NCBI GenBank assembly: GCA_965278985.1
Contig: OZ257131.1
Span: forward strand, 248,001-312,000
Source: CAISIP01 sp965278985
GTDB lineage: Bacteria > Pseudomonadota > Gammaproteobacteria > Burkholderiales > Burkholderiaceae_C
Direction: 5' to 3'
Length of the DNA stretch: 64,000 nt
The stretch's first letter is position 1. Each line of letters begins with the position of its first letter. The notes below the pieces were generated by a model. The model was not told the origin of the DNA and ran no database searches. It saw only the letters and a program-made list of their open reading frames with translations. Of the stretch, positions 35,065-43,443 are shown piece after piece. Position numbers and translations under genes: made by a program.

Positions 35065-36444
35065 ATGTCCACGCTGCCCCAGCCCGTCCAGACCGAACCC
35101 TCCGCCACCGCCAAGGCCCTTGCGGCGCTTGCAGCGACCCTGCGCCTGGATGGTGTGCCACCCGCCGTGCTGGCCCATGCCAGGCTGGTAGTGCGCGACA
35201 CGCTGGGCGTCATGCTGGCCGGTGCGTGCCTGCCGGAAGTCCGCAATCTCGCGGCCCTGGCACCCACGCTGGGCGGTGGGCGGTCCACGCTGTTCGGCAC
35301 GCCGCTGCAGGCCGCGAGCCATGTCGCTGCATTGGTCAACGGCACTGGCGGCGTGTCGCTGGAGCTCGACGAGGGCAACCAGTTCGCGGTCAACCATCCG
35401 GCGGTGCACATCCTGCCGGCGCTGTGGGCGCTGGCCGAAGAGCTGGACAGTTCGGGTGCGGCGTTCCTGGAAGCCTTCATCACGGGTTACGAGATCGCCG
35501 TGCGCGTGGGTCGCGCGACGAAGCTGCGCAACGCCGTGCACCCCTTCGGCACCCACATGATCGTCGGCACCGCGGTCGGCGCCGCGCGCCTGCTCGGCCT
35601 GGATGCGCTGACCACGGCACGTGCCATCGAACTCGCCGCCGGCCTGCCCATCGCGTCGTCGCAGATGGCGGCCAACAGTGGCGCATCCGTGCGCAACCTG
35701 TACACCGGTTTCACCAACCACAACGGCTTGCTGGCCGCACGGCTGGCGCAGGCGGGTTTCTGCGGCGAACCGGACGCCCTGCGCTCCGTCTTCGGTGCGA
35801 TCCTCGGTGGGCATTTCGAGATCAGCGTCGAGCCGCGCTTCGACGACTTCCTCATCACCCGCAACTACTTCAAGGTCTACGCCTGCAGCCGCTGGAACCA
35901 CGCGCCCATCGAGGCCGCCGCGGAGATCCGCGTGCAGCACGCCTTCGCGCTCGATGAGGTCGCGTCCATCGATGTCCACACCTACGACCCCGCCACGCGG
36001 CTGGGCGGCACACGCGTCGCCAATGCCTATGCAGGCAAACACTCCATTGCCTTCAACGTGGCGGCACAACTCGTCTTCGGTGCCAACAGCTTCGACATTT
36101 ACACCGACGCCAACGTGCGTGATCCGCGCATCGTGGCGCTGCTGGCCAAGACCTCGGTGAAGGAAGACAAGGCGCTGACCGCGCTGCTGCCCGCGCTGCG
36201 CGCGGCGCGCGTCGAGATCCGCCTGCAATCGGGCGCGCTGCTGCAGGCCTATTCGGACAAGCCCATCGGGGGCTTCGACAACCCGCTGTCCGAGGATGCG
36301 CTGCTGGCCAAGTTCCGCACGCTGGCCGGCCAGGCGCTGGGGCCGGAATCGGTGGAGGCCATCGTGCACGGGGTCGACCGGCTGGAATCGGTGGCGCGTA
36401 TCGGTGACGTGTCGCGCCATTGCAGCGGGGTGCGCGCGGACTGA
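35065..36444 (+). CDS. MmgE/PrpD-family protein
   Basis: 459 residues with the PrpD fold pattern (ARLVVRDTLGVMLAGA; GTPLQAASHVAALVNGTGGVSLELDEGNQFAVNHPAVHILPAL; GYEIAVRVGRA; a C-terminal FDNPLSEDALLAKFRTLA). The family includes 2-methylcitrate dehydratase, cis-aconitate decarboxylase and several uncharacterised hydro-lyases. No prp genes lie near, so propionate metabolism is not supported. The stop codon lies inside the left arm of the structured element at 36443. Confidence 0.87.
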   Translation: MSTLPQPVQTEPSATAKALAALAATLRLDGVPPAVLAHARLVVRDTLGVMLAGACLPEVRNLAALAPTLGGGRSTLFGTPLQAASHVAALVNGTGGVSLELDEGNQFAVNHPAVHILPALWALAEELDSSGAAFLEAFITGYEIAVRVGRATKLRNAVHPFGTHMIVGTAVGAARLLGLDALTTARAIELAAGLPIASSQMAANSGASVRNLYTGFTNHNGLLAARLAQAGFCGEPDALRSVFGAILGGHFEISVEPRFDDFLITRNYFKVYACSRWNHAPIEAAAEIRVQHAFALDEVASIDVHTYDPATRLGGTRVANAYAGKHSIAFNVAAQLVFGANSFDIYTDANVRDPRIVALLAKTSVKEDKALTALLPALRAARVEIRLQSGALLQAYSDKPIGGFDNPLSEDALLAKFRTLAGQALGPESVEAIVHGVDRLESVARIGDVSRHCSGVRAD

Positions 36445-36669
36445 GAGCTCGAGAGGCAATCGCTTGAACCCCCGTGCAACCCCGCGAAGCAGCGTTTCCG
36501 CGAAAGCGAGGCGCTGTACGCGGGGTTGCACCCTGCGGGCCGGGGCCGCGCAGGGCGCCATGCAGCGTTGCGCCGCTTGCCCATATCTCGATATGGGCCG
36601 CGCGTCGCGCCTTGCCTGGCACCCTGCGCGACCCCGTCGGCGGTCCAATCAATTACCTCTCAAGCTCTG
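36443..36669. repeat. Multi-hairpin intergenic element with 24-bp terminal inverted repeats
   Basis: Outer arms at 36443-36466 and 36646-36669 match at 19 of 24 positions. Inside are a perfect 13-bp inverted repeat (36474-36486 / 36519-36531), a 13-bp repeat with one mismatch (36547-36559 / 36618-36630), and within the latter a perfect 9-bp stem with a 2-base loop (36579-36587 / 36590-36598, GCCCATATC). Four of the six mismatches would be G:U pairs in a minus-strand RNA. It could be a MITE-like element or a structured RNA; it holds no convincing protein gene. Confidence 0.65.
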
Positions 36670-36807
36670 AGCCGGCGCTTTTTGTATAGTTTTGTAGGTG
36701 CCGCCCCCCGGACCTACATGCGGTCAGAAATCCTCTCGGAGAAAGTGCCGCGCGCTCCAACAATCGCGCCGTCATCCCGACAACCACACCTCCAAAGGAT
36801 CCGCACC
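36670..36807 (+). other. Intergenic region upstream of ohr
   Basis: 138 bp between the structured element and ohr. It has a locally AT-richer patch (TTTTTGTATAGTTTTGTAGG, 36678-36697) that could hold a promoter, but no clear -35/-10 pair or OhrR-type operator was identified. The predicted ribosome site (AAAGGA, 36794-36799) precedes ATG 36808. Confidence 0.35.
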
Positions 36808-37227
36808 ATGACCACCCCCCACGACAAGGTTCTCTACACCGGCCGCACCCACACCACCGGCGGACGCACCGGCGCCGCGCGCAGCGACGACGGCCGACTG
36901 GACATCACCCTTTCGCCCCCCGGCAGCAAGGCCCCCGGCACCAACCCCGAGCAGCTGTTCGCAGCCGGCTGGTCGGCCTGCTTCATGGGCGCCATGGCGC
37001 GCGTGGCGCAGACCCAGGGCGTGCGGCTGCCCGCCGACCTGGCCGTCGACGCCGAGGTCGACCTGCTCGAGGGCCCCGGCGGCTTCGCGCTGGCGGCACG
37101 CCTGCAGGTCAGCGCGCCCGGTCTCCCGCACGACACCGCCCTGACCATCGTGGAAGGCGCGCACCAGCTGTGCCCCTATTCCAAGGCCACACGCGGCAAC
37201 ATCCAGGTCGCGCTGTCGGTGGCCTGA
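36808..37227 (+). CDS. ohr: Organic hydroperoxide reductase (Ohr, OsmC family)
   Basis: 139 residues, the normal Ohr length. The two redox cysteines are present: Cys58 (LFAAGWSACFMGAM) and Cys122 (HQLCPYSKATRGN). The Ohr start pattern DKVLYTGRTHTTGGRTGAA distinguishes it from OsmC proper. Ohr detoxifies organic peroxides using lipoylated proteins as electron source (known of the family). No ohrR gene lies beside it; the two-component genes follow 16 bp downstream. Confidence 0.93.
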   Translation: MTTPHDKVLYTGRTHTTGGRTGAARSDDGRLDITLSPPGSKAPGTNPEQLFAAGWSACFMGAMARVAQTQGVRLPADLAVDAEVDLLEGPGGFALAARLQVSAPGLPHDTALTIVEGAHQLCPYSKATRGNIQVALSVA

Positions 37228-37243
37228 GCACTGGCGCCCACCC

Positions 37244-38557
37244 ATGCCCGCATTCCTCCGACGGCTGTGGCCGAGCACCCTGCTGGCGCGCGTCACGCTG
37301 CTGGTGGTGCTGGGCATGGCGCTGGCCCAGGTGCTGACCTACACCGCGATCCGCTACGAGCGCGGGCAGACGCTGATGAACCTCATGGTCAGCGGCGTGG
37401 AGCGCGACATCGCCAGCTCCGTGGCCATCCTGGACCGCCTGCCCGCCGCCGAGCGCGCCGAATGGTTCCAGCGCCTGGAGCGGCCCAACTACCGCTTCGC
37501 GCTGGAGGGCGTGGTGGACACGCCCCCGCCCACGGCGCCCGCCCTGGCGCGCTTCGCCGAGATCGTGGCCAACGCGCTGCGGCCCTTCCCCGTGCTCGCG
37601 GTGGGCCAAGTCCCGCAGCAGCCAGAGACGGTGCGCATGCAGGTGCGGCTGCACGATGGCTCCTCGCTCTACGTGCTGGCGCGCCGCGTGCCGATGCCGG
37701 TGGCCGACTGGGTCACCTGGCTGCTGCTCGCGCAGCTGCTGGTGCTGGCGGCCTGCGCCTGGGCCGGCATGCGGCTGGTCACGCGGCCACTGGCGCAACT
37801 GGCCCAGGCGGCCGACCGACTCGGCCCCGACCTGCGGCCCGCCCCCGTGGCCGAGGGCGGGCCGGCCGAGGTGGCGCAGGCCGCGCGCGCCTTCAACGCC
37901 ATGCAGCGGCGCATCGCCGGCACGGTGCAGGAGCGCATGCAGATCCTGGCCGCCATCTCGCACGACCTGCAGACGCCCATCACGCGCATGCGCCTGCGCG
38001 TGGATCTGGCGGACCACATGCCCGATGCCGACAAGTTCCGCCAGGACCTGGAATCCATGCGCGCGCTGGTGCAAGAAGGCGTGGGCTACGCCAAAACGCT
38101 GCAGGGCTCCGACGAGACGCCGCGCCGCGTGAAGCTCGATGCGCTGGTGCACAGCATCGTCAACGACTATGCCGACACGGGCCGGCCCGTCACGCTCGCG
38201 CACGAGGCCGCTGTGTCCCTCAGCACCCGGCCGCACGCGCTGCGCCGCATCCTGACCAACCTCGTCGACAACGCGCTCAAGTACGGCGAACGCGCCGAGG
38301 TCGGCGTGCGGCTGCAGGCCGGCTCCGTGCTGGTCGAGGTCTGCGACGCCGGCCCCGGCATCCCGGAGGACCAGCTCGCCGCCGTGCTGCAGCCCTTCTA
38401 CCGGCTCGAAGCATCGCGCAACCGCGAGACCGGCGGCACCGGCCTGGGCCTGGCCATCGCGCACCAGATGGCGCTGTCCCTCGGTGGTGAACTTGCTCTG
38501 CACAACCGGCCCGAAGGCGGCCTGTGCGCCAGCCTGCGCCTGCCCGCAGAACGTTGA
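37244..38557 (+). CDS. EnvZ/OmpR-type membrane sensor histidine kinase
   Basis: 437 residues. TM1 (LARVTLLVVLGMALAQVLTYTAI) and TM2 (WVTWLLLAQLLVLAACAWAGM, about residue 150-170) flank a short periplasmic domain. HAMP, DHp (LAAISHDLQTPITRMRLRVDL) and HATPase (LVDNALKYGER, DAGPGIP, GGTGLGLAIAHQM) follow. It pairs with the response regulator 10 bp downstream. The stimulus is unknown; adjacency to ohr (16 bp) may mean co-transcription and a stress link. Confidence 0.92.
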   Translation: MPAFLRRLWPSTLLARVTLLVVLGMALAQVLTYTAIRYERGQTLMNLMVSGVERDIASSVAILDRLPAAERAEWFQRLERPNYRFALEGVVDTPPPTAPALARFAEIVANALRPFPVLAVGQVPQQPETVRMQVRLHDGSSLYVLARRVPMPVADWVTWLLLAQLLVLAACAWAGMRLVTRPLAQLAQAADRLGPDLRPAPVAEGGPAEVAQAARAFNAMQRRIAGTVQERMQILAAISHDLQTPITRMRLRVDLADHMPDADKFRQDLESMRALVQEGVGYAKTLQGSDETPRRVKLDALVHSIVNDYADTGRPVTLAHEAAVSLSTRPHALRRILTNLVDNALKYGERAEVGVRLQAGSVLVEVCDAGPGIPEDQLAAVLQPFYRLEASRNRETGGTGLGLAIAHQMALSLGGELALHNRPEGGLCASLRLPAER

Positions 38558-38567
38558 AGGACACCCG

Positions 38568-39317
38568 ATGAACCCCACGACGCCTGCCGCCGACCACGTC
38601 CTGCTGGTCGACGACGACCGCGAGATCCGCGACCTGGTCAGCGCCTACCTGCAGAAGAACGGCCTGCGCGTGACCACCGCGCCCACCGGTCGCCACATGC
38701 GCCAGACGCTGGAGACGGCCGGGCCCTTCGACCTCGTGATCCTGGACCTCATGCTGCCCGGCGAAGACGGCCTGACGCTGTGCCGCGACCTGCGCGCCGG
38801 CAAGCATAAGGCGCTGCCCATCATCATGCTCACCGCGCGCGGCGACGAGGCCGACCGCGTGCTGGGCTTGGAGATGGGCGCGGACGACTACCTCGCCAAG
38901 CCCTTTGCCGCGCGCGAACTGCTGGCGCGCATCAAGTCGGTGCTGCGCCGCACGCGCATGCTGCCGCCCAACATGCGCAGCACCGACGAGGCGCGTTACC
39001 TGGCCTTCGGCGACTGGCGGCTGGACACGGTCGAGCGCGTGCTGCTGGACCACGAGGGCACGGTGGTGGCGCTGAGCGGCGCGGAGTACCGGCTGCTGCG
39101 CGTGCTGGTGGACCATCCGCAGAAGGTGCTCACGCGCGACCAGATCCTGTCGATCACGCAGGGCCGCGAGGCAGATCTGTTCGAGCGCTCCATCGACCTC
39201 ATGATCAGCCGCCTGCGCAAGTGCCTGGGCGAAGACGCGCGCGAGCCGCGCTACATCAAGACGGTGCGCAGCGAAGGATATGTGTTCGCCGCGCAGGTCG
39301 AGGCGCAGGACGCGTAG
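38568..39317 (+). CDS. OmpR-family response regulator
   Basis: 249 residues: a receiver domain (VDDDREIRDL; phospho-Asp in VILDLMLPGEDG; Lys in DDYLAKPFAAREL) and an OmpR-type winged helix (LSGAEYRLLRVLVDHPQKVLTRDQILSIT ... SIDLMISRLRKCLGEDAREPRYIKTVRSEGYVF). GAAGGA at 38556-38561 sets the start. It is the partner of the kinase upstream. Confidence 0.93.
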   Translation: MNPTTPAADHVLLVDDDREIRDLVSAYLQKNGLRVTTAPTGRHMRQTLETAGPFDLVILDLMLPGEDGLTLCRDLRAGKHKALPIIMLTARGDEADRVLGLEMGADDYLAKPFAARELLARIKSVLRRTRMLPPNMRSTDEARYLAFGDWRLDTVERVLLDHEGTVVALSGAEYRLLRVLVDHPQKVLTRDQILSITQGREADLFERSIDLMISRLRKCLGEDAREPRYIKTVRSEGYVFAAQVEAQDA

Positions 39318-39328
39318 GGGCCACGGAC

Positions 39329-39460
39329 ATGCGCAAGCTGCTGTTCTCGTTGTTCTTCCTCTTCGGCGGGCTGGCGTCGGAGCTCAGCCAGTCCGCGGGG
39401 CGGCCGTGCGCCGTGCCCTCGGCCAACGCCGCACCGCCGCCGCGGCGGCGTGGGGCCTGA
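39329..39460 (+). CDS. Possible short hydrophobic peptide
   Basis: 43 residues (MRKLLFSLFFLFGGLASELSQSAG...), a typical signal or membrane segment followed by a Pro/Arg tail, 11 bp after the response regulator stop. AGGGGCCACGG is only a fair ribosome site. It could be a small secreted or regulatory peptide, or a chance frame. Confidence 0.35.
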   Translation: MRKLLFSLFFLFGGLASELSQSAGRPCAVPSANAAPPPRRRGA

Positions 39461-39492
39461 GCGCAGGCCCGCTTTCCCCTCATTGCGACAAG

Positions 39493-39512
39493 CCGCCACC
39501 TCCGGGTGGCGG
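39493..39512 (+). terminator. Intrinsic terminator after the two-component genes
   Basis: 8-bp stem CCGCCACC / GGTGGCGG with loop TCCG, followed by TGTCGTTTTG. It ends the ohr-kinase-regulator transcription unit ahead of the hydrolase gene. Confidence 0.7.
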
Positions 39513-39556
39513 TGTCGTTTTGGGCGCGCCGATGCCCCAGCCGATGGCGGCTTTGT

Positions 39557-39595
39557 ATGGCCATGTATCCGGCGCCGCTTTCGCGACATGGCCAT
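39557..39595. promoter_or_regulatory. Perfect 10-bp inverted repeat upstream of the Tat-exported hydrolase
   Basis: ATGGCCATGT (39557-39566) and ACATGGCCAT (39586-39595), 19 bp apart. The arms are themselves near-palindromic. It lies 110-150 bp before the hydrolase start in an otherwise empty 245-bp gap, so it could be an operator. No regulator gene adjoins it. Confidence 0.45.
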
Positions 39596-39705
39596 GCATT
39601 TGCAGGGTGCGCACGACACATGCCACATACATCGCGGCGATGTACTGGAGGTCTGCCGAAGCGCACCGCATCGGCACGGTCCCAACCGCAGCCAAAGGCC
39701 ATCTC

Positions 39706-40743
39706 ATGCAGACCGCCCACACCACAACCGCTACGACCACCCGCCGCCGCAACTTCCTCGCCAGCGCGGCCCTGGGCCTCGCCACCGCGCCCATCGCCAA
39801 CCTGCTCGCCACCCCGGCACGGGCTGCGACGGGCGAGGGCGCCACCTTCTTCGCATCGCTCAAGACCATCGCCGCCGGCGACCTGCGCGTGGCCTATGCC
39901 GAGGCCGGCCCGGCCGATGGCCCGGTGGCCATCCTGCTGCACGGCTGGCCCTACGACATCCACGCCTTCGTCGACGTGGCGCCGCGCCTGGCGGCCGCGG
40001 GGTACCGCGTGATCGTGCCGTACCTGCGCGGCTACGGCGGCACGCGTTTCCTGTCCGAGGCCACGCCGCGCAACGGCCAGCAAGGCGCCGTGGCACAGGA
40101 CATCGTGGCGCTCATGGACGCGCTGGACATCGGCCAGGCCGTGCTGGGCGCCTTCGACTGGGGCGCGCGCACGGCCTGCATCCTGGCCGCCATCTGGCCC
40201 GAGCGCGTGCCCGGCCTGGTGTCGGTGAGCGGCTACCTGATCGGCAACCCCCAGGCCAACGCCCAGCCGCTGCCCCCGGCCGCGGAGTACGCCTGGTGGT
40301 ACCAGTCGTACTTCGCGACCGACCGCGGCCGCGATGGGTATGCCGCCAACCCGGCCGCCTTCAACCGCTTCATCTGGCAGCAGGCATCGCCCCAATGGCG
40401 CTTCGACGAGGCCACCTACCAGCGCAGCGCGGCCTCCTTCGACAACCCCGACCACGTGGCCATCGTGGTCCACAACTACCGCTGGCGCATCGGCCTGGTG
40501 GCCGGCGAGCCGCGCTTCGACGCGCTGGAGCAACGGCTGGCCACCGCCCCCGTCATCGCCGTGCCCACGATCACGATGGAAGGCGATGCCAACGGCGCGC
40601 CGCATCCCGATCCGGCCGTCTACGAGAAGAAATTCAGCGGCAGGTACCAGCACCGCCACCTGGACGGCGGCATCGGCCACAACCTGCCGCAGGAAGCGCC
40701 GGCCGCGTTCGCGCAGGCCGTCATCGACGTCACGCGGCTCTGA
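39706..40743 (+). CDS. Tat-exported alpha/beta hydrolase (epoxide-hydrolase-like)
   Basis: 345 residues. A twin-arginine leader (TRRRNFLASAALGLA, cleavage after ARA near residue 44) is followed by an alpha/beta hydrolase fold. The oxyanion motif is LLHGWPYD and the nucleophile elbow GAFDWGAR has Asp as nucleophile, as in epoxide hydrolases and dehalogenases; the distal His is in GGIGHNLPQE. The substrate is unknown. It lies 23 bp upstream of the DipZ-like gene, so the two may be co-transcribed. Confidence 0.83.
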   Translation: MQTAHTTTATTTRRRNFLASAALGLATAPIANLLATPARAATGEGATFFASLKTIAAGDLRVAYAEAGPADGPVAILLHGWPYDIHAFVDVAPRLAAAGYRVIVPYLRGYGGTRFLSEATPRNGQQGAVAQDIVALMDALDIGQAVLGAFDWGARTACILAAIWPERVPGLVSVSGYLIGNPQANAQPLPPAAEYAWWYQSYFATDRGRDGYAANPAAFNRFIWQQASPQWRFDEATYQRSAASFDNPDHVAIVVHNYRWRIGLVAGEPRFDALEQRLATAPVIAVPTITMEGDANGAPHPDPAVYEKKFSGRYQHRHLDGGIGHNLPQEAPAAFAQAVIDVTRL

Positions 40744-40766
40744 ACCGCATCACCCCTGGAGTCGCC

Positions 40767-42515
40767 ATGACCCTCGCCATCCTTGCCTTCGTCGCCGGCC
40801 TGCTGACCGTGCTGAGCCCCTGCATCCTGCCGGTGCTGCCCTTTGTCTTCGCGCGCAGCGACCGGTCCTTCGCACAGGGTACCTTGCCCCTGTTGGCAGG
40901 GCTCGTGGCCAGCTTCGCGCTGGTGGCCTCGCTGGGCGCCGTGGCGGGCGCCTGGGCCGTGCAGCTGAACCTGGTGGGCCGATGGGCCGCGCTGGCGGCC
41001 CTGGCCCTGTTCGGGGCCTCGCTGCTGTCGCCGCGCCTGGCCGCCTGGTGGAGCGCGCCGCTGGTGCGGGCCGGTGAACGCCTGGCAGCCACGCAGGACC
41101 GCGGCAGCTGGCGCGGCTCGGCGCTGCTGGGCGTGGCCACCGGCCTCATCTGGACGCCGTGCGCCGGCCCGGTGTTGGGCGTGGTGCTCTCCACGGCCGC
41201 GCTGGCCGGGCCCGGCGCGCACACCTCGTGGCTGCTGGTGTCCTACGGTGCGGGTGCGGCCGTCGCGCTGGGGCTGGCGCTGCGTGTTGGGTCCCGGCCG
41301 CTGGCGGTGCTGGAGGCGCGGCTGCTGCCCGGTGCGGCGGGCCGCCGTGTCGCGGGTGTCGCCATGCTGGCCGCGGTGGCAGCCGTGGCGTCGGGCCTGG
41401 ACACGGCCGTGCTGGCGCGCATCACCGCACCCGGCGCCGCGGGCCTGGAAGCGCGCCTGCTGCAGCGCGTGCTGCCGAGCGCAGAGGCCGCAGAGATCTC
41501 CGCTGCGCCGCAGCCGAGCCGCCTGCCCATCGAATCCACGCGCGCCAGCCTGGAGGGCGGCACGCAGTGGCTCAATGCCTCCCCGCAGTCCATGCCCGCG
41601 CTGCGCGGCAAGGTGGTGCTGGTGAACTTCTGGACCTACTCCTGCGTGAACTGCCTGCGCACGCTGCCCTATGTGAAGGCCTGGGCGCAGAAGTACGCGG
41701 ACCGGGGCCTGGTCGTGGTGGGTGTGCACACGCCCGAGTTCGCGTTCGAGAAGGACAGGAGCCACGTGGAGCGTGCGCTGCGCGACCTGAAGATCGGCTA
41801 CCCCGTGGTGCAGGACAACGACTACCGCATCTGGCGCAACTTCAACAACCAGTATTGGCCCGCGCTGTACGTCGTCGACGCGCAGGGCCGCGTGCGCCAC
41901 CACCAGTTCGGCGAAGGCGGCTACGCGGCCTCCGAGCGCGTGATCGAGGAACTGCTGCGCGAGGCCGGTGGCAGCACGGTGGACGGCGCGCTCCCCGCCG
42001 TGTTGCCCGATGTCGTGCCCGACACGCAGGGCCCGGGCCTGGCCGCCGATGCCGACACGCTGCGCAGCCCCGAAACCTACCTCGGCTACGAGAAGGGCAG
42101 TGCCCCGCGTGTCGCCGGCCGCGTGGACACCGACCAGCCCGCGCACTACCAACCCGTCGCGCTGCAGCCCAACACCTGGTCGCTGGCCGGCACCTGGACG
42201 CTGCGGCCCGAGTTCGTGGAAGCGGCAGAGGCCGGCGGCAGCGTGGCCGTGCGCTTCCAGGCCCGCGACGCAAACCTGGTGCTGGGCAAGGGCCAGGGCC
42301 AGGGAAACAGTGGCCCGGTGCGCTTCCGCCTGACGCTGGACGGCCAGCCGCCGGGCGCGCACCACGGCACCGACGTGGATGCCGAAGGCAACGGCGTGGT
42401 CGACGCCACGCGCCTGTACCAGCTCGTGCGCCAGAGCGGCGCGGTCAGGGGCCGTACGGTGGAGATCCGCTTCCTCGATCCCGGCGCGCGTGCGTATGCG
42501 TTCACCTTCGGCTGA
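40767..42515 (+). CDS. DipZ-type fusion: CcdA membrane domain plus thioredoxin-like domain and C-terminal module
   Basis: 582 residues. The N-terminal CcdA/DsbD-beta domain has six or more TM segments with the two redox cysteines in SPCILPVLP (Cys19) and TPCAGPVLG. A periplasmic thioredoxin-like domain with CVNC (WTYSCVNCLRTLPY) follows, then a roughly 150-residue C-terminal domain. The order matches mycobacterial DipZ-like proteins that carry reducing power across the membrane. No cytochrome c maturation genes adjoin it. Confidence 0.85.
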   Translation: MTLAILAFVAGLLTVLSPCILPVLPFVFARSDRSFAQGTLPLLAGLVASFALVASLGAVAGAWAVQLNLVGRWAALAALALFGASLLSPRLAAWWSAPLVRAGERLAATQDRGSWRGSALLGVATGLIWTPCAGPVLGVVLSTAALAGPGAHTSWLLVSYGAGAAVALGLALRVGSRPLAVLEARLLPGAAGRRVAGVAMLAAVAAVASGLDTAVLARITAPGAAGLEARLLQRVLPSAEAAEISAAPQPSRLPIESTRASLEGGTQWLNASPQSMPALRGKVVLVNFWTYSCVNCLRTLPYVKAWAQKYADRGLVVVGVHTPEFAFEKDRSHVERALRDLKIGYPVVQDNDYRIWRNFNNQYWPALYVVDAQGRVRHHQFGEGGYAASERVIEELLREAGGSTVDGALPAVLPDVVPDTQGPGLAADADTLRSPETYLGYEKGSAPRVAGRVDTDQPAHYQPVALQPNTWSLAGTWTLRPEFVEAAEAGGSVAVRFQARDANLVLGKGQGQGNSGPVRFRLTLDGQPPGAHHGTDVDAEGNGVVDATRLYQLVRQSGAVRGRTVEIRFLDPGARAYAFTFG

Positions 42516-42611
42516 GGCCGCGGCGTGCCCCCTTTTCCAGTCTTTGTTCCTGTAGGCATGCAGGTGTTGAGTGAACCACGGACCGCAGCGTCCGAAAAAA
42601 AGGAAATTGCC

Positions 42612-43352
42612 ATGAACCCATCCACCACCACCCACCGCGGCACCGCCCTGGTCTTCGGCGGCTTGCGCGGCATCGGTGCCGCGGCCGTGCAGCGCCTGGC
42701 GGCCGACGGCTATGCCGTTGCATTCACCTATGTGTCGCGACCCGACAAGGCCCAGGCGCTGGCCGCGCAGATCGCACAGGCCGGCGGCCAGGCCCACGCC
42801 ATCGCGGCCGACAGCGCCGATGCCGACGCCATCCGCAGCGCTGCCGACCAGGCCGCGCAGCGCTTCGGCCCGCTGCAGGCCGTGGTGGTGAACGCCGGCA
42901 TCTACCGCGGCGGCATCATCGACGCCGTGCCGCTGGCCGAGCTGGACCAGATGCTGGCCATCAACGTGCGCGGCGTGTTCCTGGCGATCCAGGCCAGCGT
43001 GCCGCACCTGCGCGACGGCGGGCGCGTGATCACGATCGGCAGCAACGTGGCCCAGGGCACCGGCCAGGCCGGCGCCAGCGTCTACCAGCTCACCAAGACG
43101 GCGGTGGCGGGCATGGTCAAGGGCATCGCGCTCGACCTGGCGCCGCGCCGCATCACGGTCAACAACATCCAGCCCGGGCCCATCGAGACCGACCTGACGG
43201 CGGACTGGACCGATGCACTGGCGCAGCGCAGCCCGCTCAAGCGCGTCGGCCAGCCGCAGGAGATCGGGGCGCTGATCGCCTACCTGGCGAGCGAGGAGGC
43301 GGGCTACATGACGGGGGCGAGCTTGACGATCGACGGCGGGCTGACGTTGTAG
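42612..43352 (+). CDS. SDR-family NAD(P)-dependent oxidoreductase
   Basis: 246 residues, a classical SDR. It shows a Rossmann start TALVFGGLRGIGAAAVQRLA (GGxxGIG), VVVNAGIYRG, catalytic Ser (ITIGSN), Tyr and Lys (VYQLTKTA, YxxxK) and the C-terminal YMTGASLTIDGG. It resembles 3-oxoacyl reductase-like members, and the substrate cannot be read. AAGGAAAT at 42600-42607 sets the start. Confidence 0.9.
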   Translation: MNPSTTTHRGTALVFGGLRGIGAAAVQRLAADGYAVAFTYVSRPDKAQALAAQIAQAGGQAHAIAADSADADAIRSAADQAAQRFGPLQAVVVNAGIYRGGIIDAVPLAELDQMLAINVRGVFLAIQASVPHLRDGGRVITIGSNVAQGTGQAGASVYQLTKTAVAGMVKGIALDLAPRRITVNNIQPGPIETDLTADWTDALAQRSPLKRVGQPQEIGALIAYLASEEAGYMTGASLTIDGGLTL

Positions 43353-43443
43353 CACCGGATGCCTCGCGCGCTTTACACGATGGCGCACGCACGGCCAGCG
43401 ACACCCAGACCGAGCCGATCGGCGGTCCTGCCCCGGCCGTCGC

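Noticed and set aside
36611..36626. TGGCACCCTGCGCG tested as a sigma54 promoter
   Set aside because: The base pair at the -12 position is not GC at the required 10-base spacing, and the sequence is an arm of the structured element.
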